This document shows, in pieces, positions 13,001 to 27,409 of a stretch of 64,000 nt of DNA; position 1 is the first letter of the stretch, and each line of letters opens with the position of its first letter. Source of the stretch: Amaranthus tricolor (lineage: Eukaryota; Streptophyta; Magnoliopsida; Caryophyllales; Amaranthaceae); NCBI RefSeq assembly GCF_026212465.1, contig NC_080059.1:24381292-24445291 (forward strand). Direction: 5' to 3'. The notes under the pieces were generated by a model. The model was given only the letters and a program-made list of their open reading frames with translations. It did no database searches and had not been told where the DNA came from. The position numbers were made by a program, and so were the translations under genes.

Positions 13001-14465
13001 TGACCATTAATCCTTGTTCATTCTTCATCGTTCATTCTTCATTGATCATTGATCCTTGTGCATTCTTCATCGTTCATTCGTCATTGACCATTAATCCTTG
13101 TTCATTCTTCATCGTTCATTCTTCATTGATCATTGATCCTTGTTCATTCTTCATCGTTCATTCGTCATTGACCATTAATCCTTGTTCATTCTTCATCGTT
13201 CATTCTTCATTGATCATTGTTCCTTGTTCATTCTTCATCGTTCATTCTTCATTGATCATTGATCCTTGTTCATTCTTCATCGTTCATTCTTTATTGATCA
13301 TTGATCCTTGTTCATTCTTCATCGTTCATTCTTCATTGATCATTGATCCTTGTTCATTCGTCATCGTTCATTCGTCATTGATCATTGATCCTTGTTCTTC
13401 TTCATCGTTCATTCGTCATTGATCATTGATCCTTGTTCATTCATCATCGTTCATTCGTCATTGACCATTAATCCTTGTTCATTCTTCATCGTTCATTCTT
13501 CATTGATCATTGTTCCTTGTTCATTCTTCATCGTTCATTCTTCATTGAGAATTGATCCTTGTTCATTCTTCATCGTTCATTCTTCATTGATCATTGATCC
13601 TTGTTCATTCTTCATCGTTCATTCTTCATTGATCATTAATCCTTGTTCATTCTTCATCGTTCATTCTTCATTGATCATTGTTCCTTGTTCATTCTTCATC
13701 GTTCATTCTTCATTGAGAATTGATCCTTGTTCATTCTTCATCGTTCATTCTTCATTGATCATTGATCCTTGTTCATTCTTCATCGTTCATTCTTCTTTGA
13801 TCATTGATCCTTGTTCATTCTTCATTGATCATTGATCCTTGTTCATTCTTCATCGTTCATTCGTCATTAATCATTGATCCTTGTTCATTCTTCATCGTTC
13901 ATTCGTCATTGATCATTGATCCTTGTTCATTCTTCATCGTTCATTCGTCATTGACCATTAATCCTTGTTCATTCTTCATCGTTCATTCTTCATTGATCAT
14001 TGATCCTTGTTCAATCTTCATCGTTCATTCGTCATTGACCATTAATCCTTGTTCATTCTTCATCGTTCATTCTTCATTGATCATTGATCCTTGTTCATTC
14101 TTCATCGTTCATTCTTCTTTGATCATTGATCCTTGTTCATTCTTCATTGATCATTGATCCTTTTTCATTCTTCATCGTTCATTCGTCATTGATCATTGAT
14201 CCTTGTTCATTCTTCATTGATCATTGATCCTTGTTCATTCTTCATCGTTCATTCGTCATTGATCATTGATCCTTGTTCATTCTTCATCGTTCATTCGTCA
14301 TTGACCATTACTCCTTGTTCATTCTTCATCGTTCATTCTTCATTGAGCATTGATCCTTGTTCATTCTTCATCGTTCATTCGTCATTGACCATTAATCCTT
14401 GTTCATTCTTCATCGTTCATTCTTCATTGATCATTGTTCCTTGTTCATTCTTCATCGTTCATTCT
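8507..14465 (+). repeat. 7.75-kb-offset duplication, copy 1
   Basis: About 6 kb of ordered variants matching 16257-22260. The 41-bp monomers at 8916, 10609, 10902, 11153 and 13392 correspond to 16666, 18359, 18652, 18903 and 21184. The offset is 7750 up to about 13.1 kb and 7792 after it, because copy 2 has one extra AGAATTG monomer near 20.92 kb. The offset holds six 41-bp monomers, and 7750 + 6 is 1108 modules. Confidence 0.88.
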
Positions 14466-16256
14466 TCATTGATCATTGATCCTTGTTCATTCTTCATCGT
14501 TTATTCTTCATTGATCATTGATCCTCTTTCATTCGTCATCGTTCATTCGTCATTGATCATTGATCCTTGTTCTTATTCATCGTTCATTCGTCATTGATCA
14601 TTGATCCTTGTTCATTCATCATCGTTCATTCGTCATTGACCATTAATCCTTGTTCATTCTTCATCGTTCATTCTTCATTGATCATTGTTGCTTGTTCATT
14701 CTTCATCGTTCATTCTTCATTGAGAATTGATCCTTGTTCATTCTTCATCGTTCATTCTTCATTGATCATTGATCCTTGTTCATTCTTCATCGTTCATTCT
14801 TCATTGATCATTAATCCTTGTTCATTCTTCATCGTTCATTCTTCATTGATCATTGTTCCTTGTTCATTCTTCATCGTTCATTCTTCATTGAGAATTGATC
14901 CTTGTTCATTCTTCATCGTTCATTCTTCATTGATCATTGATCCTTGTTCATTCTTCATCGTTCATTCTTCTTTGATCATTGATCCTTGTTCATTCTTCAT
15001 TGATCATTGATCCTTGTTCATTCTTCATCGTTCATTCGTCATTAATCATTGATCCTTGTTCATTCTTCATCGTTCATTCGTCATTGATCATTGATCCTTG
15101 TTCATTCTTCATCGTTCATTCGTCATTGACCATTAATCCTTGTTCATTCTTCATCGTTCATTCTTCATTGATCATTGATCCTTGTTGAATCTTCATCGTT
15201 CATTCGTCATTGACCATTAATCCTTGTTCATTCTTCATCGTTCATTCTTCATTGATCATTGATCCTTGTTCATTCTTCATCGTTCATTCTTCTTTGATCA
15301 TTGATCCTTGTTGATTCTTCATTGATCATTGATCCTTGTTCATTCTTCATCGTTCATTCGTCATTGATCATTGATCCTTGTTCATTCTTCATTGATCATT
15401 GATCCTTGTTCATTCTTCATCGTTCATTCGTCATTGATCATTGATCCTTGTTCATTCTTCATCGTTCATTCGTCATTGACCATTACTCCTTGTTCATTCT
15501 TCATCGTTCATTCTTCATTGAGCATTGATCCTTGTTCATTCTTCATCGTTTATTCGTCATTGACCATTAATCCTTGTTCATTCTTCATCGTTCATTCTTC
15601 ATTGATCATTGTTCCTTGTTCATTCTTCATCGTTCATTCTTCATTGATCATTGATCCTTGTTCATTCTTCATCGTTCATTCTTCATTGATCATTGATCCT
15701 TGTTCATTCTTCATCGTTCATTCGTCATTGATCATTGATCCTTGTTCATTCTTCATCGTTCATTCGTCATTGACCATTACTCCTTGTTCATTCTTCATCG
15801 TTCATTCTTCATTGATAATTGATCCTTGTTCATTCTTCATCGTTCATTCGTCATTGATCATTGATCCTTGTTCATTCTTCATTGTTCATTCGTCATTGAC
15901 CATTAATCCTTGTTCATTCTTCGTCGTTCATTCTTCATTGATCATTGATCCTTGTTCATTCTTCATCGTTCATTCTTCATTGATCATTGATCCTTGTTCA
16001 TTCTTCATCGATCATTCGTCATTGACAATTAATCCTTGTTCATTCTTCATCGTTCATTCTTCATTGATCATTGTTCCTTGTTCATTCTTCATCGCTCATT
16101 CTTCATTGAGAATTGATCCTTGTTCATTCTTCATCGTTCATTCTTCATTGATCATTGATCCTTGTTCATTCTTCATCGTTTATTCTTCATTGAGAATTGA
16201 TCCTTGTTCATTCTTCATCGTTCATTCGTCATTGACCATTAATCCTTGTTCATTCT

Positions 16257-19200
16257 TCATCGTTCATTCTTCATTGATCATTGATCCTTGTTCATTCTTC
16301 ATCGTTCATTCGTCATTGACTATTAATCCTTGTTCATTCTTCATCGTTCATTCTTCATTGATCATTGATCCTTGTTCATTCTTCATCGTTCATTCTTCAT
16401 TGAGAATTGATCCTTGTTCATTCTTCATCGTTCATTCGTCATTGACCATTAATCCTTGTTCATTCTTCATCGTTCATTCTTCATTGATCATTGTTCCTTG
16501 TTCATTCTTCATCGTTCATTCTTCATTGATCATTGATCCTTGTTCATTCTTCATCGTTCATTCTTCATTGATCAGTGATCCTTGTTCATTCTTCATCGTT
16601 CATTCTTCATTGATCATTGATCCTTGTTCATTCGTCATCGTTCATTCGTCATTGATCATTGATCCTTGTTCTTCTTCATCGTTCATTCGTCATTGATCAT
16701 TGATCCTTGTTCATTCATCATCGTTCATTCGTCATTGACCATTAATCCTTGTTCATTCTTCATCGTTCATTCTTTATTGATCATTGTTCCTTGTTCATTC
16801 TTCATCGTTCATTCTTCATTGAGAATTGATCCTTGTTCATTCTTCATCGTTAATTCTTCATTGATCATTGATCCTTGTTCATTCTTCATCGTTCATTCTT
16901 CATTGATCATTAATCCTTGTTCATTCTTCATCGTTCATTCTTCATTGATCATTGTTCCTTGTTCATTCTTCATCGTTCATTCTTCATTGAGAATTGATCC
17001 TTGTTCATTCTTCATCGTTCATTCTTCATTGATCATTAATCCTTGTTCATTCTTCATCGTTCATTCTTCTTTGATCATTGATCCTTGTTCATTCTTCATT
17101 TATCATTGATCCTTGTTAATTCTTCATCGTTCATTCGTCATTGATCATTGATCCTTGTTCATTCTTCATCGTTCATTCGTCATTGATCATTGATCCTTGT
17201 TCATTCTTCATCGTTCATTCGTCATTGACCATTAATCCTTGTTCATTCTTCATCGTTCATTCTTCATTGATCATTGATCCTTGTTCATTCTTCATCGTTC
17301 ATTCGTCATTGACCATTAATCCTTGTTCATTCTTCATCGTTCATTCTTCATTGATCATTGATCCTTGTTCATTCTTCATCGTTAATTCTTCTTTGATCAT
17401 TGATCCTTGTTCATTCTTCATTGATCATTGATCCTTGTTTATTCTTCATCGTTTATTCGTCATTGATCATTGATCCTTGTTCATTGTTCATTGATCATTG
17501 ATCCTTGTTCATTCTTCATCGTTCATTCGTCATTGATCATTGATCCTTGTTCATTCTTCATCGTTCATTCTTCTTTGATCATTGATCCTTGTTCATTCTT
17601 CATTGATCATTGATCCTTGTTCATTCTTCATCGTTCATTCGTCATTGATCATTGATCCTTGTTCATTCTTCATCGTTCATTCGTCATTGATCATTGATCC
17701 TTGTTCATTCTTCATCGTTCATTCGTCATTGACCATTAATCCTTGTTCATTCTTCATCGTTCATTCTTCATTGATCATTGATCCTTGTTCATTCTTCATC
17801 GTTCATTCGTCATTGACCATTAAGCCTTGTTCATTCTTCATCGTTCATTCTTCTTTGATCATTGATCCTTGTTCATTCTTCATCGTTCATTCTTCTTTGA
17901 TCATTGATCCTTGTTCATTCTTCATTGATCATTGATCCTTGTTCATTTCTCATCGTTCATTCTTCATTGATCATTGATCCTTGTTCATTCTTCATCGTTC
18001 ATTCGTCATTGATCATTGATCCTTGTTGATTCTTCATCGTTCATTCGTCATTGACCATTACTCCTTGTTCATTCTTCATCGTTCATTCTTCATTGATCAT
18101 TGATCCTTGTTCATTCTTCATCGTTCATTCGTCATTGAACATTAATCCTTGTTCATTCTTCATCGTTCATTCTTCATTGATCATTGTTCCTTGTTCATTC
18201 TTCATCGTTCATTCTTCATTGATCATTGATCCTTGTTCATTCTTCATCGTTCATTCTTCATTGATCATTGATCCTTGTTCATTCTTCATCGTTCATTCTT
18301 CATTGATCATTGATCCTTGTTCATTCGTCATCGTTCATTCGTCATTGATCATTGATCCTTGTTCTTCTTCATCGTTCATTCGTCATTGATCATTGATCCT
18401 TGTTCATTCATCATCGTTCATTCGTCATTGACCATTAATCCTTGTTCATTCTTCATCGTTCATTCTTCATTGATCATTGTTCCTTGTTCATTCTTCATCG
18501 TTCATTCTTCATTGAGAATTGATCCTTGTTCATTCTTCATCGTTCATTCTTCATTGATCATTGATCCTTGTTCATTCTTCATCGTTCATTCTTCATTGAT
18601 CATTGATCCTTGTTCATTCGTTATCGTTCATTCGTCATTGATCATTGATCCTTGTTCTTCTTCATCGTTCATTCGTCATTGATCATTGATCCTTGTTCAT
18701 TCTTCATCGTTCATTCGTCATTGACCATTAATCCTTGTTCATTCTTCATCGTTCATTCTTCATTGAGAATTGATCCTTGTTCATTCTTCATCGTTCATTC
18801 TTCATTGATCATTGATCCTTGTTCATTCTTCATCGTTCATTCTTCATTGATCATTGATCCTTGTTCATTCGTCATCGTTCATTCGTCATTGATCATTGAT
18901 CCTTGTTCTTCTTCATCGTTCATTCGTCATTGATCATTGATCCTTGTTCATTCATCATCGTTCATTCGTCATTGACCATTAATCCTTGTTCATTCTTCAT
19001 CGTTCATTCTTCATTGATCATTGTTCCTTGTTCATTCTTCATCGTTCATTCTTGATTGAGAATTGATCCTTGTTCATTCTTCATCGTTCATTCTTCATTG
19101 ATCATTGATCCGTGTTCATTCTTCATCGTTCATTCTTCATTGATCATTAATCCTTGTTCATTCTTCATCGTTCATTCTTCATTGATCATTGTTCCTTGTT

Positions 19201-22200
19201 CATTCTTCATCGTTCATTCTTCATTGAGAATTGATCCTTGTTCATTCTTCATCGTTCATTCTTCATTTATCATTGATCCTTGTTCATTCTTCATCGTTCA
19301 TTCTTCTTTGATCATTGATCCTTGTTCATTCTTCATTTATCATTGATCCTTGTTAATTCTTCATCGTTCATTCGTCATTGATCATTGATCCTTGTTCATT
19401 CTTCATCGTTCATTCGTCATTGATCATTGATCCTTGTTCATTCTTCATCGTTCATTCGTCATTGACCATTAATCCTTGTTCACTCTTCATCGTTCATTCT
19501 TCATTGATCATTGATCCTTGTTCATTCTTCATCGTTCATTCGTTATTGACCATTAATCCTTGTTCATTCTTCATCGTTCATTCTTCATTGATCATTGATC
19601 CTTGTTCATTCTTCATCGTTAATTCTTCTTTGATCATTGATCCTTGTTCATTCTTCATTGATCGTTGATCCTTGTTTATTCTTCATCGTTTATTCGTCAT
19701 TGATCATTGATCCTTGTTCATTGTTCATTGATCATTGATCCTTGTTCATTCTTCATCGTTCATTCGTCATTGATTATTGATCCTTGTTCATTCTTCATCG
19801 TTCATTCGTCATTGACCATTACTCCTTGTTCATTCTTCATCGTTCATTCTTCATTGATCATTGATCCTTGTTCATTCTTCATCGTTCATTCTTCTTTGAT
19901 CATTGATCCTTGTTCATTCTTCATTGATCATTGATCCTTGTTCATTCTTCATTGATCATTGATCCTTGTTCATTCTTCATCGTTCATTCGTCATTGATCA
20001 TTGTTCCTTGTTCATTCTTCATCGTTCATTCGTCATTGACCATTACTCCTTGTTCATTCTTCATCGTTCATTCTTCATTGAGCATTGATCCTTGTTCATT
20101 CTTGATCGTTCATTCGTCATTGACCATTAATCCTTGTTCATTCTTCATCGTTCATTCTTCATTGATCATTAATCCTTGTTCATTCTTCATCGTTCATTCT
20201 TCATTAATCATTGTTCCTTGTTCATTCTTCATCGTTCATTCTTCATTGATCATTGATCCTTGTTCATTTCTCATCGTTCATTCTTCATTGATCATTGATC
20301 CTTGTTCATTCTTCATCGTTCATTCGTCATTGATCATTGATCCTTGTTCATTCTTCATCGTTCATTCGTCATTGACCATTACTCCTTGTTCAGTCTTCAT
20401 CGTTCATTCTTCATTGATCATTGATCCTTGTTCATTCTTCATCGTTCATTCGTCATTGATCATTGATCCTTGTTCATTCTTCATTGTTCATTCGTCATTG
20501 ACCATTAATCCTTGTTCATTCTTCGTCGTTCATTCTTCATTGATCATTGATCCTTGTTCATTCTTCATCGTTCATTCTTCATTGATCATTGATCCTTGTT
20601 CATTCTTCATCGATCATTCGTCATTGACCATTAATCCTTGTTCATTCTTCATCGTTCATTCTTCATTGATCATTGTTCCTTGTTCATTCTTCATCGTTCA
20701 TTCTTCATTGAGAATTGATCCTTGTTCATTCTTCATCGTTCATTCGTCATTGACCATTAATCCTTGTTCATTCTTCATCGTTCATTCTTCATTGATCATT
20801 GATCCTTGTGCATTCTTCATCGTTCATTCGTCATTGACCATTAATCCTTGTTCATTCTTCATCGTTCATTCTTCATTGATCATTGATCCTTGTTCATTCT
20901 TCATCGTTCATTCTTCATTGAGAATTGATCCTTGTTCATTCTTCATCGTTCATTCGTCATTGACCATTAATCCTTGTTCATTCTTCATCGTTCATTCTTC
21001 ATTGATCATTGTTCCTTGTTCATTCTTCATCGTTCATTCTTCATTGATCATTGATCCTTGTTCATTCTTCATCGTTCATTCTTTATTGATCATTGATCCT
21101 TGTTCATTCTTCATCGTTCATTCTTCATTGATCATTGATCCTTGTTCATTCGTCATCGTTCATTCGTCATTGATCATTGATCCTTGTTCTTCTTCATCGT
21201 TCATTCGTCATTGATCATTGATCCTTGTTCATTCATCATCGTTCATTCGTCATTGACCATTAATCCTTGTTCATTCTTCATCGTTCATTCTTCATTGATC
21301 ATTGTTCCTTGTTCATTCTTCATCGTTCATTCTTCATTGAGAATTGATCCTTGTTCATTCTTCATCGTTCATTCTTCATTGATCATTGATCCTTGTTCAT
21401 TCTTCATCGTTCATTCTTCATTGATCATTAATCCTTGTTCATTCTTCATCGTTCATTCTTCATTGATCATTGTTCCTTGTTCATTCTTCATCGTTCATTC
21501 TTCATTGAGAATTGATCCTTGTTCATTCTTCATCGTTCATTCTTCATTGATCATTGATCCTTGTTCATTCTTCATCGTTCATTCTTCTTTGATCATTGAT
21601 CCTTGTTCATTCTTCATTGATCATTGATCCTTGTTCATTCTTCATCGTTCATTCGTCATTAATCATTGATCCTTGTTCATTCTTCATCGTTCATTCGTCA
21701 TTGATCATTGATCCTTGTTCATTCTTCATCGTTCATTCGTCATTGACCATTAATCCTTGTTCATTCTTCATCGTTCATTCTTCATTGATCATTGATCCTT
21801 GTTCAATCTTCATCGTTCATTCGTCATTGACCATTAATCCTTGTTCATTCTTCATCGTTCATTCTTCATTGATCATTGATCCTTGTTCATTCTTCATCGT
21901 TCATTCTTCTTTGATCATTGATCCTTGTTCATTCTTCATTGATCATTGATCCTTGTTCATTCTTCATCGTTCATTCGTCATTGATCATTGATCCTTGTTC
22001 ATTCTTCATATATCATTGATCCTTGTTCATTCTTCATCGTTCATTCGTCATTGATCATTGATCCTTGTTCATTCTTCATCGTTCATTCGTCATTGACCAT
22101 TACTCCTTGTTCATTCTTCATCGTTCATTCTTCATTGAGCATTGATCCTTGTTCATTCTTCATCGTTCATTCGTCATTGACCATTAATCCTTGTTCATTC

Positions 22201-22260
22201 TTCATCGTTCATTCTTCATTGATCATTGTTCCTTGTTCATTCTTCATCGTTCATTCTTCA
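16257..22260 (+). repeat. 7.75-kb-offset duplication, copy 2
   Basis: Copy of 8507-14465, with a handful of substitutions and one inserted monomer. Its right end is where a GATCATTG monomer in copy 1 is a GAGAATTG monomer here (near 14465/22262). Confidence 0.88.
19950..22260 (+). repeat. 2939-bp-offset duplication, copy 1
   Basis: About 2.3 kb matching 22890-25200, nested in the second 7.75-kb copy. It shares the rare CCTTGTGCATTC (20808 and 23747), the TTAATCATTGTTCC monomer and the 41-bp monomer (21184 and 24123). The offset contains one 41-bp monomer, and 2939 + 1 is 420 modules, or 70 full monomers. Confidence 0.87.
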
Positions 22261-22889
22261 TTGAGAATTGATCCTTGTTCATTCTTCATCGTTCATTCTT
22301 CATTGATCATTGATCCTTGTTCATTCTTCATCGTTCATTCTTCTTTGATCATTGATCCTTGTTCATTCTTCATTGATCATTGATCCTTGTTCATTCTTCA
22401 TCGTTCATTCGTCATTAATCATTGATCTTTGTTCATTCTTCATCGTTCATTCGTCATTGATCATTGATCCTTGTTCATTCTTCATCGTTCATTCGTCATT
22501 GACCATTAATCCTTGTTCATTCTTCATCGTTCATTCTTCATTGATCATTGATCCTTGTTGAATCTTCATCGTTCATTCGTCATTGACCATTAATCCTTGT
22601 TCATTCTTCATCGTTCATTCTTCATTGATCATTGATCCTTGTTCATTCTTCATCGTTCATTCTTCTTTGATCATTGATCCTTGTTGATTCTTCATTGATC
22701 ATTGATCCTTGTTCATTCTTCATCGTTCATTCGTCATTGACCATTACTCCTTGTTCAGTCTTCATCGTTCATTCTTCATTGATCATTGATCCTTGTTCAT
22801 TCTTCATCGTTCATTCGTCATTGATCATTGATCCTTGTTCATTCTTCATTGTTCATTCGTCATTGACCATTACTCCTTGTTCATTCTTC

Positions 22890-25200
22890 ATTGATCATTG
22901 ATCCTTGTTCATTCTTCATCGTTCATTCGTCATTGATCATTGTTCCTTGTTCATTCTTCAACGTTCATTCGTCATTGACCATTACTCCTTGTTCATTCTT
23001 CATCGTTCATTCTTCATTGAGCATTGATCCTTGTTCATTCTTGATCGTTCATTCGTCATTGACCATTAATCCTTGTTCATTCTTCATCGTTCATTCTTCA
23101 TTGATCATTAATCCTTGTTCATTCTTCATCGTTCATTCTTCATTAATCATTGTTCCTTGTTCATTCTTCATCGTTCATTCTTCATTGATCATTGATCCTT
23201 GTTCATTTCTCATCGTTCATTCTTCATTGATCATTGATCCTTGTTCATTCTTCATCGTTCATTCGTCATTGATCATTGATCCTTGTTCATTCTTCATTGT
23301 TCATTCGTCATTGACCATTACTCCTTGTTCAGTCTTCATCGTTCATTCTTCATTGATCATTGATCCTTGTTCATTCTTCATCGTTCATTCGTCATTGATC
23401 ATTGATCCTTGTTCATTCTTCATTGTTCATTCGTCATTGACCATTAATCCTTGTTCATTCTTCGTCGTTCATTCTTCATTGATCATTGATCCTTGTTCAT
23501 TCTTCATCGTTCATTCTTCATTGATCATTGATCCTTGTTCATTCTTCATCGATCATTCGTCATTGACCATTAATCCTTGTTCATTCTTCATCGTTCATTC
23601 TTCATTGATCATTGTTCCTTGTTCATTCTTCATCGTTCATTCTTCATTGAGAATTGATCCTTGTTCATTCTTCATCGTTCATTCGTCATTGACCATTAAT
23701 CCTTGTTCATTCTTCATCGTTCATTCTTCATTGATCATTGATCCTTGTGCATTCTTCATCGTTCATTTGTCATTGACCATTAATCCTTGTTCATTCTTCA
23801 TCGTTCATTCTTCATTGATCATTGATCCTTGTTCATTCTTCATCGTTCATTCTTCATTGAGAATTGATCCTTGTTCATTCTTCATCGTTCATTCGTCATT
23901 GACCATTAATCCTTGTTCATTCTTCATCGTTCATTCTTCATTGATCATTGTTCCTTGTTCATTCTTCATCGTTCATTCTTCATTGATCATTGATCCTTGT
24001 TCATTCTTCATCGTTCATTCTTTATTGATCATTGATCCTTGTTCATTCTTCATCGTTCATTCTTCATTGATCATTGATCCTTGTTCATTCGTCATCGTTC
24101 ATTCGTCATTGATCATTGATCCTTGTTCTTCTTCATCGTTCATTCGTCATTGATCATTGATCCTTGTTCATTCATCATCGTTCATTCGTCATTGACCATT
24201 AATCCTTGTTCATTCTTCATCGTTCATTCTTCATTGATCATTGTTCCTTGTTCATTCTTCATCGTTCATTCTTCATTGAGAATTGATCCTTGTTCATTCT
24301 TCATCGTTCATTCTTCATTGATCATTGATCCTTGTTCATTCTTCATCGTTCATTCTTCATTGATCATTAATCCTTGTTCATTCTTCATCGTTCATTCTTC
24401 ATTGATCATTGTTCCTTGTTCATTCTTCATCGTTCATTCTTCATTGAGAATTGATCCTTGTTCATTCTTCATCGTTCATTCTTCATTGATCATTGATCCT
24501 TGTTCATTCTTCATCGTTCATTCTTCTTTGATCATTGATCCTTGTTCATTCTTCATTGATCATTGATCCTTGTTCATTCTTCATCGTTCATTCGTCATTA
24601 ATCATTGATCCTTGTTCATTCTTCATCGTTCATTCGTCATTGATCATTGATCCTTGTTCATTCTTCATCGTTCATTCGTCATTGACCATTAATCCTTGTT
24701 CATTCTTCATCGTTCATTCTTCATTGATCATTGATCCTTGTTCAATCTTCATCGTTCATTCGTCATTGACCATTAATCCTTGTTCATTCTTCATCGTTCA
24801 TTCTTCATTGATCATTGATCCTTGTTCATTCTTCATCGTTCATTCTTCTTTGATCATTGATCCTTGTTCATTCTTCATTGATCATTGATCCTTGTTCATT
24901 CTTCATCGTTCATTCGTCATTGATCATTGATCCTTGTTCATTCTTCATTGATCATTGATCCTTGTTCATTCTTCATCGTTCATTCGTCATTGATCATTGA
25001 TCCTTGTTCATTCTTCATCGTTCATTCGTCATTGACCATTACTCCTTGTTCATTCTTCATCGTTCATTCTTCATTGAGCATTGATCCTTGTTCATTCTTC
25101 ATCGTTCATTCGTCATTGACCATTAATCCTTGTTCATTCTTCATCGTTCATTCTTCATTGATCATTGTTCCTTGTTCATTCTTCATCGTTCATTCTTCAT
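22890..25200 (+). repeat. 2939-bp-offset duplication, copy 2
   Basis: Copy of 19950-22260 that also retains the inserted AGAATTG monomer, so it formed after that insertion. Private changes include TTCAACG near 22959 and TTTGTC near 23767. Confidence 0.87.
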
Positions 25201-26945
25201 TGATCATTGATCCTTGTTCATTCTTCATCGTTCATTCTTCATTGATCATTGATCCTTGTTCATTCTTCATCGTTCATTCTTCATTGATCATTGATCCTCT
25301 TTCATTCGTCATCGTTCATTCGTCATTGATCATTGATCCTTGTTCTTATTCATCGTTCATTCGTCATTGATCATTGATCCTTGTTCATTCATCATCGTTC
25401 ATTCGTCATTGACCATTAATCCTTGTTCATTCTTCATCGTTCATTCTTCATTGATCATTGTTGCTTGTTCATTCTTCATCGTTCATTCTTCATTGAGAAT
25501 TGATCCTTGTTCATTCTTCATCGTTCATTCTTCATTGATCATTGATCCTTGTTCATTCTTCATCGTTCATTCTTCATTGATCATTAATCCTTGTTCATTC
25601 TTCATCGTTCATTCTTCATTGATCATTGTTCCTTGTTCATTCTTCATCGTTCATTCTTCATTGAGAATTGATCCTTGTTCATTCTTCATCGTTCATTCTT
25701 CATTGATCATTGATCCTTGTTCATTCTTCATCGTTCATTCTTCTTTGATCATTGATCCTTGTTCATTCTTCATTGATCATTGATCCTTGTTCATTCTTCA
25801 TCGTTCATTCGTCATTAATCATTGATCTTTGTTCATTCTTCATCGTTCATTCGTCATTGATCATTGATCCTTGTTCATTCTTCATCGTTCATTCGTCATT
25901 GACCATTAATCCTTGTTCATTCTTCATCGTTCATTCTTCATTGATCATTGATCCTTGTTGAATCTTCATCGTTCATTCGTCATTGACCATTAATCCTTGT
26001 TCATTCTTCATCGTTCATTCTTCATTGATCATTGATCCTTGTTCATTCTTCATCGTTCATTCTTCTTTGATCATTGATCCTTGTTGATTCTTCATTGATC
26101 ATTGATCCTTGTTCATTCTTCATCGTTCATTCGTCATTGATCATTGATCCTTGTTCATTCTTCATTGATCATTGATCCTTGTTCATTCTTCATCGTTCAT
26201 TCGTCATTGATCATTGATCCTTGTTCATTCTTCATCGTTCATTCGTCATTGACCATTACTCCTTGTTCATTCTTCATCGTTCATTCTTCATTGAGCATTG
26301 ATCCTTGTTCATTCTTCATCGTTTATTCGTCATTGACCATTAATCCTTGTTCATTCTTCATCGTTCATTCTTCATTGATCATTGTTCCTTGTTCATTCTT
26401 CATCGTTCATTCTTCATTGATCATTGATCCTTGTTCATTCTTCATCGTTCATTCTTCATTGATCATTGATCCTTGTTCATTCTTCATCGTTCATTCGTCA
26501 TTGATCATTGATCCTTGTTCATTCTTCATCGTTCATTCGTCATTGACCATTACTCCTTGTTCATTCTTCATCGTTCATTCTTCATTGATAATTGATCCTT
26601 GATCATTCTTCATCGTTCATTCGTCATTGATCATTGATCCTTGTTCATTCTTCATTGTTCATTCGTCATTGACCATTAATCCTTGTTCATTCTTCGTCGT
26701 TCATTCTTCATTGATCATTGATCCTTGTTCATTCTTCATCGTTCATTCTTCATTGATCATTGATCCTTGTTCATTCTTCATCGATCATTCGTCATTGACA
26801 ATTAATCCTTGTTCATTCTTCATCGTTCATTCTTCATTGATCATTGTTCCTTGTTCATTCTTCATCGCTCATTCTTCATTGAGAATTGATCCTTGTTCAT
26901 TCTTCATCGTTCATTCTTCATTGATCATTGATCCTTGTTCATTCT
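22930..26945 (+). repeat. Copy of 12.2-16.2 kb at offset 10.69-10.77 kb
   Basis: The order of variants matches about 12200-16170. The offset steps 10689, 10731, 10773, and each step is one 42-bp monomer. Shared rare changes are GATCCTCTTTCATTC (14522 and 25295), TTCTTATTCATCG (14571 and 25344), ATTGTTGCTTG (14685 and 25458) and TTGTTGAATC (15183 and 25956). The copy ends near 26945, which is the domain A/B boundary. Confidence 0.85.
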
Positions 26946-27409
26946 TCATCGTTCATTCTTCATTGATCATTGATCCTTGTTCATTCTTCATCGTTCATTC
27001 TTCATTGATCATTGATCCTTGTTCATTCTTCATCGTTCATTCGTCATTGACCATTAATCCTTGTTCATTCTTCATCGTTCATTCTCCATTGGTCATTGAT
27101 CCTTGTTCATTCTTCATCGTTCATTCTTCATTGATCATTGATCCTTGTTCATTCTTCATCGTTCATTCTTCATTGATCATTGATCCTTGTTCATTCTTCA
27201 TCGTTCATTCGTCATTGACCATTAATCCTTGTTCATTTTTCATCGTTCAATCTCCATTGATCATTGATCCTTGTTCATTCTTCATCGTTCATTCTTCATT
27301 GATCATTGATCCTTGTTCATTCTTCATCGTTCATTCGTCATTGACCATTAATCCTTGTTCATTCTTCATCGTTCATTCTTCATTGATCATTGTTCCTTGT
27401 TCATTCTTC

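Larger units (their letters stand above)
1..27000 (+). repeat. Array domain A (higher-order repeats of 1.69, 2.94, 3.01 and 7.75 kb)
   Basis: This part of the array is distinguished by its variant set. It has many h2 GTCATCG monomers just upstream of a 41-bp monomer, h5 AGCATTG monomers, the string h1 TTCATTC then h2 ATCATCG just after many 41-bp monomers, and short monomers followed by TTAATTC. The domain B markers (h4 GATATTG, the 39-bp monomer, the TTCTTCG-extended monomer) are absent. Overlapping duplications at offsets 3007, 1689, 7750/7792, 2939 and 10689-10773 bp cover most of it. The right edge near 27 kb is approximate. It is placed where the duplication shared with 12.2-16.2 kb ends (about 26,945) and h4 TCCATTG monomers become frequent. 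Confidence 0.75.
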
